Below, one piece after another: positions 31,346-42,935 of a stretch of 54,633 bases of DNA (the first letter of the stretch is position 1; each line of letters starts with the position of its first letter). The stretch spans positions 797,002 through 851,634 of the forward strand of contig BFEA01000124.1 of NCBI GenBank assembly GCA_003427395.1. Reading direction: 5' to 3'. Under the pieces are notes generated by a model. It had not been told where the DNA came from, made no database searches, and worked only from the letters and a program-made list of their open reading frames with translations. The translations under genes were made by a program, and so were the position numbers. The stretch is from Chara braunii (lineage: Eukaryota; Streptophyta; Charophyceae; Charales; Characeae).

Positions 31346-32709
31346 TTTTCTTTTCCCCCCTTCTTCCTTTCTGTTTTTCTTACTTACCTCTGAATGTGAG
31401 CGTATCTAAATGTACATGCAACCCCGGAGGAGTAGGGTAGCGCCCGGTATGCTCTTAAGGAAATCTCGGAATCACCAAGATCTTTAGGTCTGATTTTCCT
31501 TCTTTTTTTTTTCAGCTCCCCCCTTGTCGAGCGAACGAACTAAGTGGTAGATTAGGGGCACTCGGTTTTTCAGTGGGTTGGAAACTTTCGTAGGGCTTGG
31601 TTCATTGGTCGCAGTCAGGAGTCACAAGGTATGACTGCATGCTATAATAGAGTCTAGTTTTTAGAATACGAACCGTGTGTGAAGAACTGCGCTAGGAGCA
31701 ACGCTAAACGAAGAAGAGCACGATCAGGTTGACAACAACAAAAAACAAAGAAGAAGAAAAACATAGCGAAGAGAAGAGGGGAAGAGGGAGGAAAAAATCA
31801 TTCTTGCTCGATCCTTGAGGGAATGGAGCGGGGGAAGATGCTAGCTTGGGGTTTTTGGTCATGGTGACCCTGAATTTACTCTCAGATTAACATGAAAATT
31901 AGTGGGAGAGGAGTTAGAAGAGAAATGAGGTGTGCGGAGGTGTCGGGAAGGCGACGAGGAGAGGAAAAAAAGGTGGGAATTGAGGTATCTCAGCCGTTTT
32001 TTGACCGTTTTTGACGATCTAAGAGACTCAATCGGGGCTTTGATACACTACGAATCAAATGGCCTCGCCGGATTTTTTATTCGGGCGTGAGGCTACGCGT
32101 GAGAGGGGGAGTCTCTCGAATGACTTGTATCTTGAGATATTTTTTCGGAGGATTCATTCTCATTTTGTACATTTCGGTGAGTAGTTGCGTCGGGCCCGTA
32201 CCTACAGTAGTACTTGTCCTCAACACTTTGCTCATCATTATCGACGTACTCATTGCCATTGTAGTGCTCGTTCTCATTGTGTTAGTCATCTTAATCGGCT
32301 CCATATAGATCATTGTTGAGTTTTAGCATGTCGTGAATATGGGCACCTTAGAGATCGTGGTGGGGCTCGATGTGGTTGAGATCGTGGTTTTCATCCACGA
32401 TCGTTATGACCGCCTTCGTCAAGCACTAGTTACCTTCCCCCGATCGGATCCGGCCTGCGAGGACGAACCAACAGAAACCACAATCATGATGTCGACCGCA
32501 TTCTTAAGGAAGTGATGACACAGGATGAAGGCTCAACTTGGCACTACTGAAAATGACCGCCACTGAGAAGACGACGATCAGACGTTGAGCACAAACGAGC
32601 ACCCACAACTATGTCACCCTCCCTGTCCTCGTCTTCTTGTTCCTCTCGTAGTTGCCTCTCCTCCTCTCAACCTCATACTCCTTGCTTTCCCACTCCTTTC
32701 CTTTTCTGC

Positions 32710-32782
<73 letters not shown>

Positions 32783-33753
32783 GCCTGCGCGCGCGTGCTC
32801 GTTCGCTCCGTTTGATAACTCCCTTATCGGCGTTGCCGCTACCCCCAGATGAAGATCTCTACTATGAACGAGTTGGCGAAGGCTATCACCACAAGGCCAT
32901 GAACAGCGTGATTACCTCGAGCCACAACATAGTTACGAGCAACAATGCTCCCACGTACACCAAATGAGAATAGATCTTCTGCTAAAATGCAGGAAGATAC
33001 ATAGACATAGAGAGGCGATAGCCGAACCAATTTTGTTATGATGACGAACGCCTGGATAGAGGGAGAACGAGGAACGTGAGAACGGGGTAACGAGGAAAAT
33101 GTTGAGAGAAGTTATCCAATACTGCGTGGACTTGGTTGCTAAGGCGGTATACCGTCACCTATTTCTGGGGGGAGTTTCATTCACTTCTTCCTCATTTAGT
33201 GAGTGGAGGCATGACTTACTACGTGCTACGCAATTTTAGTATACTCACTTTCATCTCTACCGTGGTAAAAAAGTAACTGAGTGGCCCCTCGTACAATGTA
33301 CCGAGTGCCACTTAAAATTTCCGTGTTCCAAGCACTCTGATCTGTAAACTGAGACCTGCAGAGTTGCTCCATCAGGAGGGAAGGAGGAACCCTCGACGCG
33401 TCGTGGTAAAGAAACGTTCGGCCCTTACACCAGCAGATGGCTAGATACCACAGTTAACCCGTCCTGGACATGCGATCTAGGCCTGGTCACAGGATATCTT
33501 GCTACCCCCAGAAGCAAACAAAACCACGTGCTGCGTCACCTAGTAACCAAGTAGCCAATACAGTCAGGCAAGAAAACAAAATTGACACTCAGTCACCAAA
33601 CAACGTTTTTTTACATTCGGGTCTGCACCCGCTAATGACTCCTACACATTGTGTTTGGTTGATCACGGGATCTGGTCTCAAAATATCCTACTTATCACAA
33701 GTACCAACAACGTAATACTTCGTCGCCTTGTAATCTGTGTAGCGTAATCTCCC
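31346..33753. other. Gene-poor region with a CT microsatellite
   Basis: (CT)n lies at 32711-32779. Frames at 32087-32308 are hydrophobic because of a repeated ctcattgt/atcatt composition and are not called. Nothing else is recognised. Confidence 0.45.
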
Positions 33754-34800
33754 CTATAGTGACTTTGAATCCCGTCGCTGCATCCACTGCAGGCCTGCAA
33801 CGACGATTGTTGCAGGGTATGCATGTTTCCTAAGCTCTTTAGCCAACGAAAGCACTGCACAACATATCAAACCCTGGTTGTTACAGTTGAGTGAGATCCT
33901 CAAGATAGTATTTGCCACAGTGGCAAATTTCGTTGTTTTTTTATTGAACGACGGGAAGTCTTTGTACGTACGTCGGTGCAAACAATCAGGGGACCAGATG
34001 GTCCCAACATTTTTAAATTTGTGGGCAACGAGGACTGCCGGTTTGCCGTTTGTAACCACAATTCGGGTTTCCAAGAAATCCAAGACCCCGATCCCTTGAT
34101 CTGTCTGTTTTAGGGTTAACTCTACCGGGTAACAACCATAGATCCGGTCTAGTCGTTCTTCAACATTTTCCTCTCCTTTTGGGTCATTTCCGTAAAAGAA
34201 AGAAAAAAGAAGGTGATCGTCGATGTAGCGTTTCCCATAAATAAGCCTTTCATCGGCCCCGAGGGACCGAATGAACTTTGACTCTGCAGACATACACATA
34301 ATACAGACAAGTGGTGGATTTGTCCGTCCTCCCATTGGGATGCCTTTTTTCTGCCGCAAAATGCAGTCGGCGACGAGGAAGAAGTTATTTCTCAGTTGGA
34401 AATTTGTTAAATTAACCAATTTGCTTAGCCTTAAAGATTTCCAACCGGTTTCCCCATGTGATCTCCCAAAAGTCACCAGTTTTTTCCGTGTGTTAAATCT
34501 GAACCCCCTGATTCCTTTTTCAGTGAACAAGCTGACTATCCATTCAACAGCAAGGCGAATCTCGTCATGAGGCAATTGTGTGAACATTTCTTTAATGTCA
34601 TATGTGCGGGCCAAGACCTTAAGGTCATCTGAATTCTCACATCTCAGGTTCACCTTTTCGATTTCTTTGCTTAGATCGCACAAGCTCCTTAAGTTAAAGT
34701 GCGGGACATGGACCCGTCTTATTCGCTCATTCAAGCCAAGGGACAAAACGTCTGATGCGGAACGAAAGGGACTAAGATATGAGGGGACTATAGGTCTCAT
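33754..34800 (-). pseudogene. Reverse transcriptase fragment, probable Penelope-like element
   Basis: The 348-codon frame carries reverse transcriptase blocks in order: MRPIVPSY, YDIKEMFTQLPHDE, a KKGIPMGGRTNPPLVCIMC block, RYIDDHLLF (catalytic YIDD at about residue 193), VELTLKQTDQGIGVLDFLE and a C-terminal RTYKDFPSFNKKTTKF segment. The order and the IPMG...RYxDD pattern fit Penelope-like reverse transcriptases better than LTR or LINE enzymes. Upstream, the sequence in frame continues as KDKEK but is stopped by TAA about 18 bases before the ATG. No GIY-YIG endonuclease is visible downstream. The N-terminal part of a larger polyprotein may survive at 34922-35398 in another frame. The element is therefore truncated or decayed, although the core motifs look intact. 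Confidence 0.7.
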
Positions 34801-35389
34801 TTTTTCTTTATCCTTTTATTTCATCATGATGAATGCATGCTGCAGTACACCATGTGTGTCCCAGTTGGGAACATCCGATAGTCTGTCATGTTTATACGCT
34901 TCTCAAATTTCCAACAGTACTTCACTTTGTTCCTTCTTCACAAACTTCATAGATCTTGTATTCTAAGAACATCATTTTCAAACCATCTCCATACCTTTTT
35001 GGGCATTCGATCCATGTTTCACTTGTGCTCCGATCCAAGGGAGACAAGACCAACTCAGAGAAGACTTGTTTAACCCCCATGGCATATTCATTCAGTACGC
35101 AGCCTGCAGGCTTGAGCTGACCTTTCCTGCTTACTAAGGGAGAGTTGATTCGAAACTGTGTCTGGGTCAGCCCCATCTTGTGCAGACAACCAAGTGCATC
35201 ATTGCATGCTCTATTAAGTCCGTCTTTTGCAGCAAAAATGCCAGGAAAAGGTACATTCTTTGTTGAGCTCCGTATTTTTTGGCAACAACAGTTGTGATCT
35301 CGATATGCTACCATTGTGAAGGTGGGTCGGGGATGCGGTTGTTGGTGAGATTCTGTTGTGGCATCTGCGTCTCGTTGTCGAGCGCATCG
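34801..35389 (-). other. Possible remnant of the reverse transcriptase element, upstream part
   Basis: An open frame at 34922-35398 (158 codons) lies upstream of the reverse transcriptase in a different frame, with stops between them. It includes ALGCLHKMGLTQTQFRINSP and ECPKRYGDGLKM. No family is recognised. The position suggests a decayed N-terminal domain, but the end near 35390 overlaps the R repeat. Confidence 0.3.
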
Positions 35390-36636
35390 GTTCGGCACTA
35401 CTCAAGGGTAGCACGAGACCCTCCCGGCCTCGTCACGCAGGAGTTGGATATTAATCCTCGTCGCAATACATACGTGGAGCTTCCGCACGCCGCTCCGACT
35501 GAGTGCGCCAGTCATACCTCTCGCGAGCCCCTACGACAGGATAGGGCCTACACGAGGCACGACTTACCTTCACCTTACGGGAGTTGTCACCTCCCTTCGG
35601 TGGGCGTATCCCCGCCGAGCTACCAGTCCACAATACGAAAGCTGATCAGTTGCAATCGCAGAGGTGGACCAGCCGAGGGCGTTTCTCGTTCGCTGTAGCA
35701 TAGGGGTTACGCGCGGTACTACGCCTCTATCGGACCCGCACGCGAACCGACATCTTGGGGGGCTGAGGTCCCAAGCGCGACTCGTCGCCGGTCGACTAGA
35801 ACGCATCCCATACACCACGCGCACACCACTATAACATACAAATAACACACCCACACGACACACACACGAAACAACACAACATAACCAATGCGACAACGCT
35901 CCTAGTCCCTCGGTAGCATTCCCATAATTTTCCAATGCGGAATTGGATAAGCGTCGCGCGCGAGACTTATTATAAAACCGCGCGGACGCAAGGCTTGCTG
36001 ATATCGACCCGCAATGCAAGCATACGCACGCGGTTGCAGTGATGGCATACTATACAGTACCCATACTCATGCGGCCCTTGTTAATCTCGGGGGTCGCATT
36101 TGACACTCAAGTGTCGGTTGACACGCGCCCTGAGGGTTAATCTCTCGACGCTGGACAACCACCCTGTGCGGTTGAAGACCACACACCCTCTTCTGCACCC
36201 TATGCAGAGTGGGTGGTACACAGGTCCATACCTATGGTGGCGGTCGTTTCTTACGGCCCTGGAGATGAGCCTCACTCCAGGCCTGGGCAGAAGTCAAGGG
36301 GTTTGACTTTGACGGCTGCCACGGACTATAACATCCAACCATGATAAGTCTTAAAAAACAAAGTATAGGCCGAAGGCCTCCCGACCCTGAAATCACAAAC
36401 TTGGGTACCCCCGCTTCCCTTGCGGTTGGCACCATGGCCTACGCCAACGTTGAAAACTCGGGCACGTGTTCGAGTCTCTCGATCTCATAACTCTAGACAA
36501 TATGACGGCGAAACGTCGCACGCAAGACTTTGATATAAAGTTGCGCGGCTGCAGGCCTGTCCTATACCAACCAGCGATGCTAACTATATGCGGTAATCGC
36601 AGTCTCGGCCTGGCGATATTGAATGGCTGAAGGAAT

Positions 36637-36665
36637 ATATCGCGAGGGGTTACCCCTCACGATAT
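36637..36665. repeat. Palindrome in the R-specific insertion
   Basis: ATATCGCGAGGGG and CCCCTCACGATAT form near-perfect 13-bp arms around TTA. They are flanked by direct repeats of GATATTGAATGGCTGAAGGA (36615) and a related copy (36660). Confidence 0.7.
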
Positions 36666-37095
36666 TGAACGACTGAAGGACATGCCGTTCAGCCCCTGCA
36701 GCATCTCTGCCCTCTTGGTTGGGTGTCTCGGCGGGCAGTGCAGATAGGCTCTGCAGGAGAGAAGGTTCCTTGTCTGCAGAGCCTAGGGCTTGGGGTGCCT
36801 TGGACAAAGACCTTGAATCCCGGCCCAGGACCAACATCCGACCAAGAAATCATAAAAAGTATACAATCGAGAGGGAGGGGTTTTCTGCCTACCTCTCCCC
36901 TATTAACCCTTAATATGCTGGCCCCTTGGGCCATACGAACCTCCAACATATGTATACACACATATATATAAATACAAGGGGATAAGTATGTGACGATCAC
37001 TTCTCACAATCACAGTGGGGCTCCTCACAACCATATGTATAGGTGTGATCGCAGGCAGCCAAATCCAAAATCCAAACCACAGAACATACTTGCAA

Positions 37096-37332
37096 ATTCG
37101 TGGCACCCTCGGCCACGGCCGCAGGATTCGAGTCCGCGGCCTGGATCCTAGGCCGCAGGTCCGCGGCCTAGGCCGCGCGGCCGAGTTTGCGCACGGTCGA
37201 GTTTGCGCGTAGGTGGGCGCGCGCCTTCGAGATCCGAGCGCGCGCGCGGCCTGCGCACGTCGGCCAGTGTCGGCCTGTGCAAAAAAAAATAAAAAAAATA
37301 AAAATTTGGGAGGGGGCGATTTTTGATATGTT

Positions 37333-37399
<67 letters not shown>

Positions 37400-38385
37400 T
37401 GATTGATTGATTGATTGGTGGGGGAGGGGTCCTCCCTCCCTTCCCCCCAGCGCGCACACACACACACACGCACACACANNNNNNNNNNNNNNNNNNNNNN
37501 NNNNNNNNNNNNNNNNNNNNNNNNNNNNNNNNNNNNNNNNNNNNNNNNNNNNNNNNNNNNNNNNNNNNNNNNNNNNNNNNNNNNNNNNNNNNNNNNNNNN
37601 NNNNNNNNNNNNNNNNNNNNNNNNNNNNNNNNNNNNNNNNNNNNNNNNNNNNNNNNNNNNNNNNNNNNNNNNNNNNNNNNNNNNNNNNNNNNNNNNNNNN
37701 NNNNNNNNNNNNNNNNNNNNNNNNNNNNNNNNNNNNNNNNNNNNNNNNNNNNNNNNNNNNNNNNNNNNNNNNNNNNNNNNNNNNNNNNNNNNNNNNNNNN
37801 NNNNNNNNNNNNNNNNNNNNNNNNNNNNNNNNNNNNNNNNNNNNNNNNNNNNNNNNNNNNNNNNNNNNNNNNNNNNNNNNNNNNNNNNNNNNNNNNNNNN
37901 NNNNNNNNNNNNNNCAATCAATCAATCAATCAAAACCTTTTTTTTAAGTTTTTTGTTTATTTATTTTCAAATTTTGCATCTTTGTTTTTTTTAAAACACC
38001 TCATTTCCCTTTAAAACAAACAAATACAATTCTAAAAAAAATACAGGGTACTCAGTGACCATATATCTCATGATAAAAAATATCAAAAAAAAAATCCAGC
38101 TTTTCTTTATATATATATATATATATTTATTATGATTAAATCGATTTTTGTTTTTGATTTTTTTAAAATCCTAAACAACGTCGGATTCCAAAACAAAAAA
38201 TATTGGGGTGTAGGGTTATCGAAGCCCTACAACCCTATATTTTTATTTAATTTTTTATTATTTTTAGGGGTAAAAAAAAATATTTAAAAAAACAGGCCGC
38301 GGACCGGGCCTCGTTGGCCGCGGCCGCGGCCGGGGTTTTCGGCCGCAGCGGCCAAAATGCCCGCGGTCGCGGCCGCGGGTGTCAC
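37096..38385. mobile_element. DNA element with GC-rich terminal inverted repeats in the R copy
   Basis: The left end (GTGGCACCCTCGGCCACGG, 37100) matches the reverse complement of the right end (GTGACACCCGCGGCCGCGA, ending 38385) at about 20 of 26 bases. The left copy lacks this segment at 26826-26850, giving an empty site. Imperfect flanking duplications are ATACTTGCAA (37086) and ATAGCCTGCAA (38386). The interior has CG-rich palindromes, (TA)n, (GATT)n and a gap. No transposase is visible, although up to 436 unknown bases lie inside. Confidence 0.55.
37479..37914. other. Sequencing gap (436 N) flanked by inverted GATT/AATC repeats
   Basis: The left side reads (TA)n, then (GATT)n at about 37399-37417, then (CA)n. 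The right side begins with (AATC)n at 37915-37932. The inverted tetranucleotide tracts suggest a palindrome that failed to assemble. Confidence 0.9.
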
Positions 38386-40744
38386 ATAGCCTGCAATCAC
38401 AATAAAAGTCCAACAAAGTTCACGCACTACACGGAGTCAACTCCAACAAACCTCTATACTCATACCCCTCGCTTTAACTATGTAAGCCCCAACCTTCAGC
38501 CAACCAACCATAATTAAATACTCAGTACCTTTGTTAAATGGTCATTCAATAAAAGTCCGGGTGAAACCTTAACGAAACAGAAAAAATCACCAAGGCTAAA
38601 GCCTCTTTAGGTTGAGTACTGAGGGTGAATTGGGGTTGAGTCGTAAACCGACGGATCGGCAACCGCCCTATTATCAGTGATAACAGAAGATGTTCCTCGT
38701 AGGATCAAGCTGAATCTAGCCCAAGTCCTCATGGAGATGTCACGATCTCACTCACATCATCCTACTTAACTAAGCCTAAGTCCACCTCTAAACAGTGCCC
38801 AAGCAAAGGTAGGTCTTTGGCATAGTCTCCCCTACATAGCATAACCCTCTAGACGTCGCCACCTGTCGAAATATAATCTATCTCCTCTAAATTTAGGAAA
38901 TTTTGGCAGTGCTTCCCGTAAGAAAAGTGTCATTGCAGAATTTATACTAGCCCAAAATTTGTTTAACTCCCTGAATTAGTAAAACTTTGAGTAGCATTTC
39001 CTTTAGAAAGGAAGACTATCCAGATTCATACCAAGTCAGATATGAACTCAAACATAAAGTCTGAGTTCAGTTAAGACAGAATCTTAGCCAACTCCTTAGA
39101 TTTGAAATTTCGGCAGCACTTCCCGTAGAGAAAGTGTTATTCCAAGATTTATACAAAACCAAGTCCAGAATCTGAACTAACTTTGACTTTCCAAGGTCCA
39201 ATTTTGTTTAACTTCCTAAACTTAGCAAAAATTTGGGCATAACCTCCTTTAGAAAAGCAGGCTTTCCATATTTGTACTAAGTCAAAAAGTCACAAAGAAC
39301 TGGATCCTAAAAATGACAAAGTTTGACTAACTCTTTGGTTTTGTAGAAATTTCGGCAGCGCTTCCCGTAGGGAAAGTGACTTACCAAGATTTATACAAGA
39401 CCAAAGTATAAATAAAAGTTCCCAGAAAATGCAAAAATCGACCTAAGTAACAAGGATCTAGCTCCGATAATGCAGAAACTGAAACTAACTCCTCTGGCTC
39501 TAGCACTTGGTGAGCAACTAAAGCAACTACCTGTCAACTGAAACTCAGACTAAGTAGTGGCATCACTCAGTCACATGCAAGCCAAACCTCAAAAGTAAGT
39601 ACTCTCACTATCCCCAAAGTTGACTTAGCAAACAATAGTTCATAGCCTCTCAATGATTTATCCCCTTATACCCAGCTTACATAGGGCATAAGGCTAGACC
39701 ACCCAAACTTATGGAACATGTCTAGCCCAGCCATGAAGTATACACAAACATAGGGCACAACAACTTTTCTCTTCTTTGGGCATATGGCTAGGCCACCCTA
39801 GCCGCCCTGAACTGTTTAAGTATCCAATATTCAAGTTTATATAATTGTCTGCACTTAGTCTTTTGAGGTAGCATATAACTGAGTCGATCATCTTCAGCTC
39901 AAAACTCAGCCTGCCCCTTCGTACCACAAGTCTATTCTTAGTTAATATTCTCTTCAGTTGGTGATAGGCTATAGTCAAACCACCCAAACTTATGGAACCC
40001 TGTCTGACTTGCCTGTTCATAGATAATATAATAATAGTATAGCAAAGTTATAGCCTTCTGGTTCTAGCATGTGCGAGGCGTTGAACCAAGACCACCCAAA
40101 CTTATGGAACATGTCTTGGTCCTCAGCCTGGTTCATTTCTCCCAAAAGCCAAAGCAGGAAGAGGTTGAGCCACTCAAACTTATGGAACATGCTCAGACCT
40201 CCTTGTTCAGAAGCTAAAGAAACTGGCAAAACCCCAAGTAAACAAGCCGATCAAGCCACCCAAACTTATGAAACATGCTTGGCCCCTGAAAAAGCAATCA
40301 CAGTCAGCCCTCACAAGTCGGAGCAACCAGACCACCCAAACTTATGGAACATGTCTGGTTCTTCAGGCAATACAAAATAAAACACAGCACTGGGTCTTCC
40401 CAAACTTATGGAACTGGCCCAGCCTTTGGTTGACCCGGTCAGACTCATACAATTCAGCCTTTCTCCCGCTCTTCCCCCAGATGCAACCCCACAATCTTCT
40501 TTCAATCAGGCAAAGAAGTTGAAACTGACATTATACATGTAGTCCTTTACTTAGTCTGGTTGTGTCCTGAATAAAAAACAAGAATCTTAAGGACAAGCAT
40601 GCAAACATCAATCAAGCTATAGGGGGGGGATAGGCAAACATGGGTGTAGTGGGTTATACAGATGAAGATAATTTACCTGATGGTTCCCTGCCTCCAGAAC
40701 CTCGCCTAGGTTCCGGCAGAGTTCCCGCTGCCGAGCGCATCGAC

Positions 40745-41230
40745 CCTCACGTGAACGAGGGCCCTCCCGGCTATATCACGCAGGAGTTAGAAAAACATAA
40801 TCGAGAGACAACTTAAGACCATGCAGTGATCATTCCGCTAACCCTCGAGAAGGATGCGGTTGCATTGCCCCTTCGCCGCTCTAGCCGGGTGCGCCAGCTA
40901 TAATCCCGCGGTCCCCTACGACAGAATACGTTTTCGCGGGGCACAACTTACCTTCCCTAAAGGGTTGTCACCTCCCTCAGGGGCGTATCCCTACTGAGCT
41001 ATCGACCCACGTGCGAAAGCTTTTACGTGCAATTGCAGAGGTAGGTCAGCCGAGGGCGTTTGCTCGCTCGCTGTAGCATAGATACGCTTGGTTAATGCAA
41101 AGTGGACCCGAACGTTGTCCGTTCCCGAAGGCGATGATTTTCTCGGTACGAACAAGCGTCGGTCGACTAGGACGGCCTCGACCAAACGTGAAACCCAACG
41201 TATAATCCTAGTCCCTTTATAATCCCCTAC
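40745..41230 (-). repeat. Partial third copy (R0) of the large repeat, abutting R
   Basis: 40760-41230 repeats the 35390-35850 segment in the same orientation. Shared blocks include GAGCGCATCG, CACGCAGGAGTTAG, CTTACCTTC..GGTTGTCACCTCCC, GCAGAGGTAGGTCAGCCGAGG and GTCGACTAG. It directly joins the outer end of R near 40745, so the two are head to tail. A matching outer end in the same orientation at 46790-46870 may close this copy. Confidence 0.6.
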
Positions 41231-41857
41231 TCATAAAATGAACGAAACCAATACATAACCAACATTTCGACTTGATGAGATGATATGCCAAGGTTATCAT
41301 TTCCTACCTACCTGACTGAAGAGACAATTATACCGTCATCCGAGGACGGAAGATCCGTCGCGCACAGCCTCTACAAGTAAATACATTCAGATCAACAAGT
41401 GATCTGCTTCCTGGTCGATGTTTAAACTCCCGGTCCGACCGCACCGTCGTACCGCACGCATCTACTTGGAGGAGCGAATGACAATTTTGTTCGTCGCTTT
41501 GTCCTCCTAGGCAATAATTACTCTCTCTGTTCCACGAATGACGAAGTAGCCATTGCCAACACCAGGTTACTTTGCGTGGGACTGTTTCGTCTTCTGTTAC
41601 CCCGTCCTCGTTGTTCCGCTCGACACCTCTTCAAGTGTGGCCTTCGCTTTGTTCAGCGTATTTTTAAGTGCTTGATTACCCCTCAATGCATCAGCATGAT
41701 AGTGCTATCATCGGGGCAATCCAGATACTATCCATCTGGTTGGCCTACCTACACAAGGTCGTTGTTTTTTTTTGTTATTATTACCCCTGTAGAGTCACAT
41801 AGGCGTGACCCTACTATAAGGACAACTCACCATGACACCAGATTTGAGAAGGTGTGC
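41231..41857. other. Unassigned region
   Basis: Short frames only; no gene or repeat recognised apart from weak similarity to the inner part of the R copy. Confidence 0.35.
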
Positions 41858-42935
41858 TTAGCCGGGATAAACCTGTCGGCCCTCATGGGCCTCAGCCTCT
41901 ATCCGGCCGAGTCGTGTTAGCTCCTCGTCGTCAAACGTCAAGGTGGAGACACGTCCACCTTGCACAACTCGGACCTTTTGCGTATCATAGAGAGAAACCA
42001 TCTGTGAGGCGAGCTTCCAGACTATGGCGTGGAACGGCTGACGCATCCGAAAAAGGTGCGTGGTCGTGGTGTCCTTAATCCGGATGACGCCGTAGCGCTT
42101 CCTGGATAGGGTAATTTTAACACTCACAATGACCCGAGAGAGGCATTGGAGGTTGCTCGCGCGATGGAAGTACAAGGTATATCCATGAACTTCTCCCAGA
42201 AGTCGGGCCACATTGGCACGAACATCTGCGCGCGAGTTGGAAAAAAATCCCTGCCCATCACTGAGCAGGCCGATAAAGCCAATCCAACGTGTGGGTGCTC
42301 CATTTCGAACCAGTAGTAATCGCTCCGCGCGCCGGATCACCTCCTCATCCATAGTATCGTGAATCAGTAGATATTTGGCCTGAGTGAAGTCCCGCCGTCC
42401 GCTAGGCATCTGCACACCGAAGAGGCCGCCTGTTAGAAGAGGCACTTATAATTTCACAAGCCTCGTCATAAAACGCGGTGACGTCGAAACGTTCCGAGCG
42501 AATGATATTAAATCTATTCGCTCGGACCCGTCTCACATGATGAAGGAGCCCGAATGGACCTTGCAGATCATTCAGGTGGAGTATGATATAGAGGAACATT
42601 CCTCTGACCTCAAGAATGGTCTCTACTCCCGCACAGTCCTCGTGAACCACAACTAGGTTCATGTCTCCGTAATCTCGTGATGGATCGGGAGACACAAAAT
42701 CATATCGCACAACATGGCGGCCCGGTTCAACCAAGAAAACATAACCCCGCGGTGGTTTCCTCACGCTCCTGTCCCAGAATCGGGGCACATCGCGTTCCGA
42801 GTAAACCTTAAGTGGGTTGTACACCTGCCTTCCTTTCCGTATTATGTCGGCGCGGGATCGTGTCGGCACCGCTAACCAATTAGCCGCCGCCTCGCGTGTG
42901 ATGAACAATCGGAGGATTACTGTCTCCGCAAGCAT
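41858..42935 (-). pseudogene. Unrecognised protein in two overlapping frames, probably one frameshifted gene
   Basis: The upstream part (42935-42402, starting at ATG) encodes 177 residues, including PRFWDRSVRKPPRGYVFLVE, a GDMNLVVVHEDC segment and RSERFDVTAFYDEACEIISA. The downstream part (42445-41858) encodes 195 residues, including RRDFTQAKYLLIHDTMDEEV, RWIGFIGLL and FHAIVWKLASQMVSLYDTQK. The downstream frame has a TAA immediately before its GTG, so it cannot start on its own with ATG. A single-base shift or tiny intron near 42402-42445 would join about 365 residues. Composition is normal globular protein. I recognise no family. It sits inside the interval I assign to repeat copy R0, so it could be element cargo. 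Confidence 0.45.

Larger units (their letters stand above)
35390..40760 (-). repeat. Large dispersed repeat, right inverted copy (R)
   Basis: This is the inverted counterpart of the left copy. Read on the minus strand, landmarks occur in the same order: CTCTGCCGGAAC (about 40740), the CCCATAAG-type array (40410-39700), the GGGAAGCGCTGCCGAAATTT array (39380-38890), the TTGAATGACCATTTAAC block (38550-38530), GAGAAGTGATCGTCACAT (about 37000), GTGTACCACCCACT (36215-36200) and CCGATGCGC (35390). Relative to L it has two extra blocks, at about 36360-36890 and 37096-38385. Confidence 0.7.

Noticed and set aside
32087-32308. Small hydrophobic membrane-like protein
   Set aside because: The frame opens at GTG and its hydrophobicity follows from a repeated CTCATTGT-like composition.
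36903-37925. Long frames spanning the second N gap
   Set aside because: Most of the length is unknown sequence, and the rest is TA and CA microsatellite.
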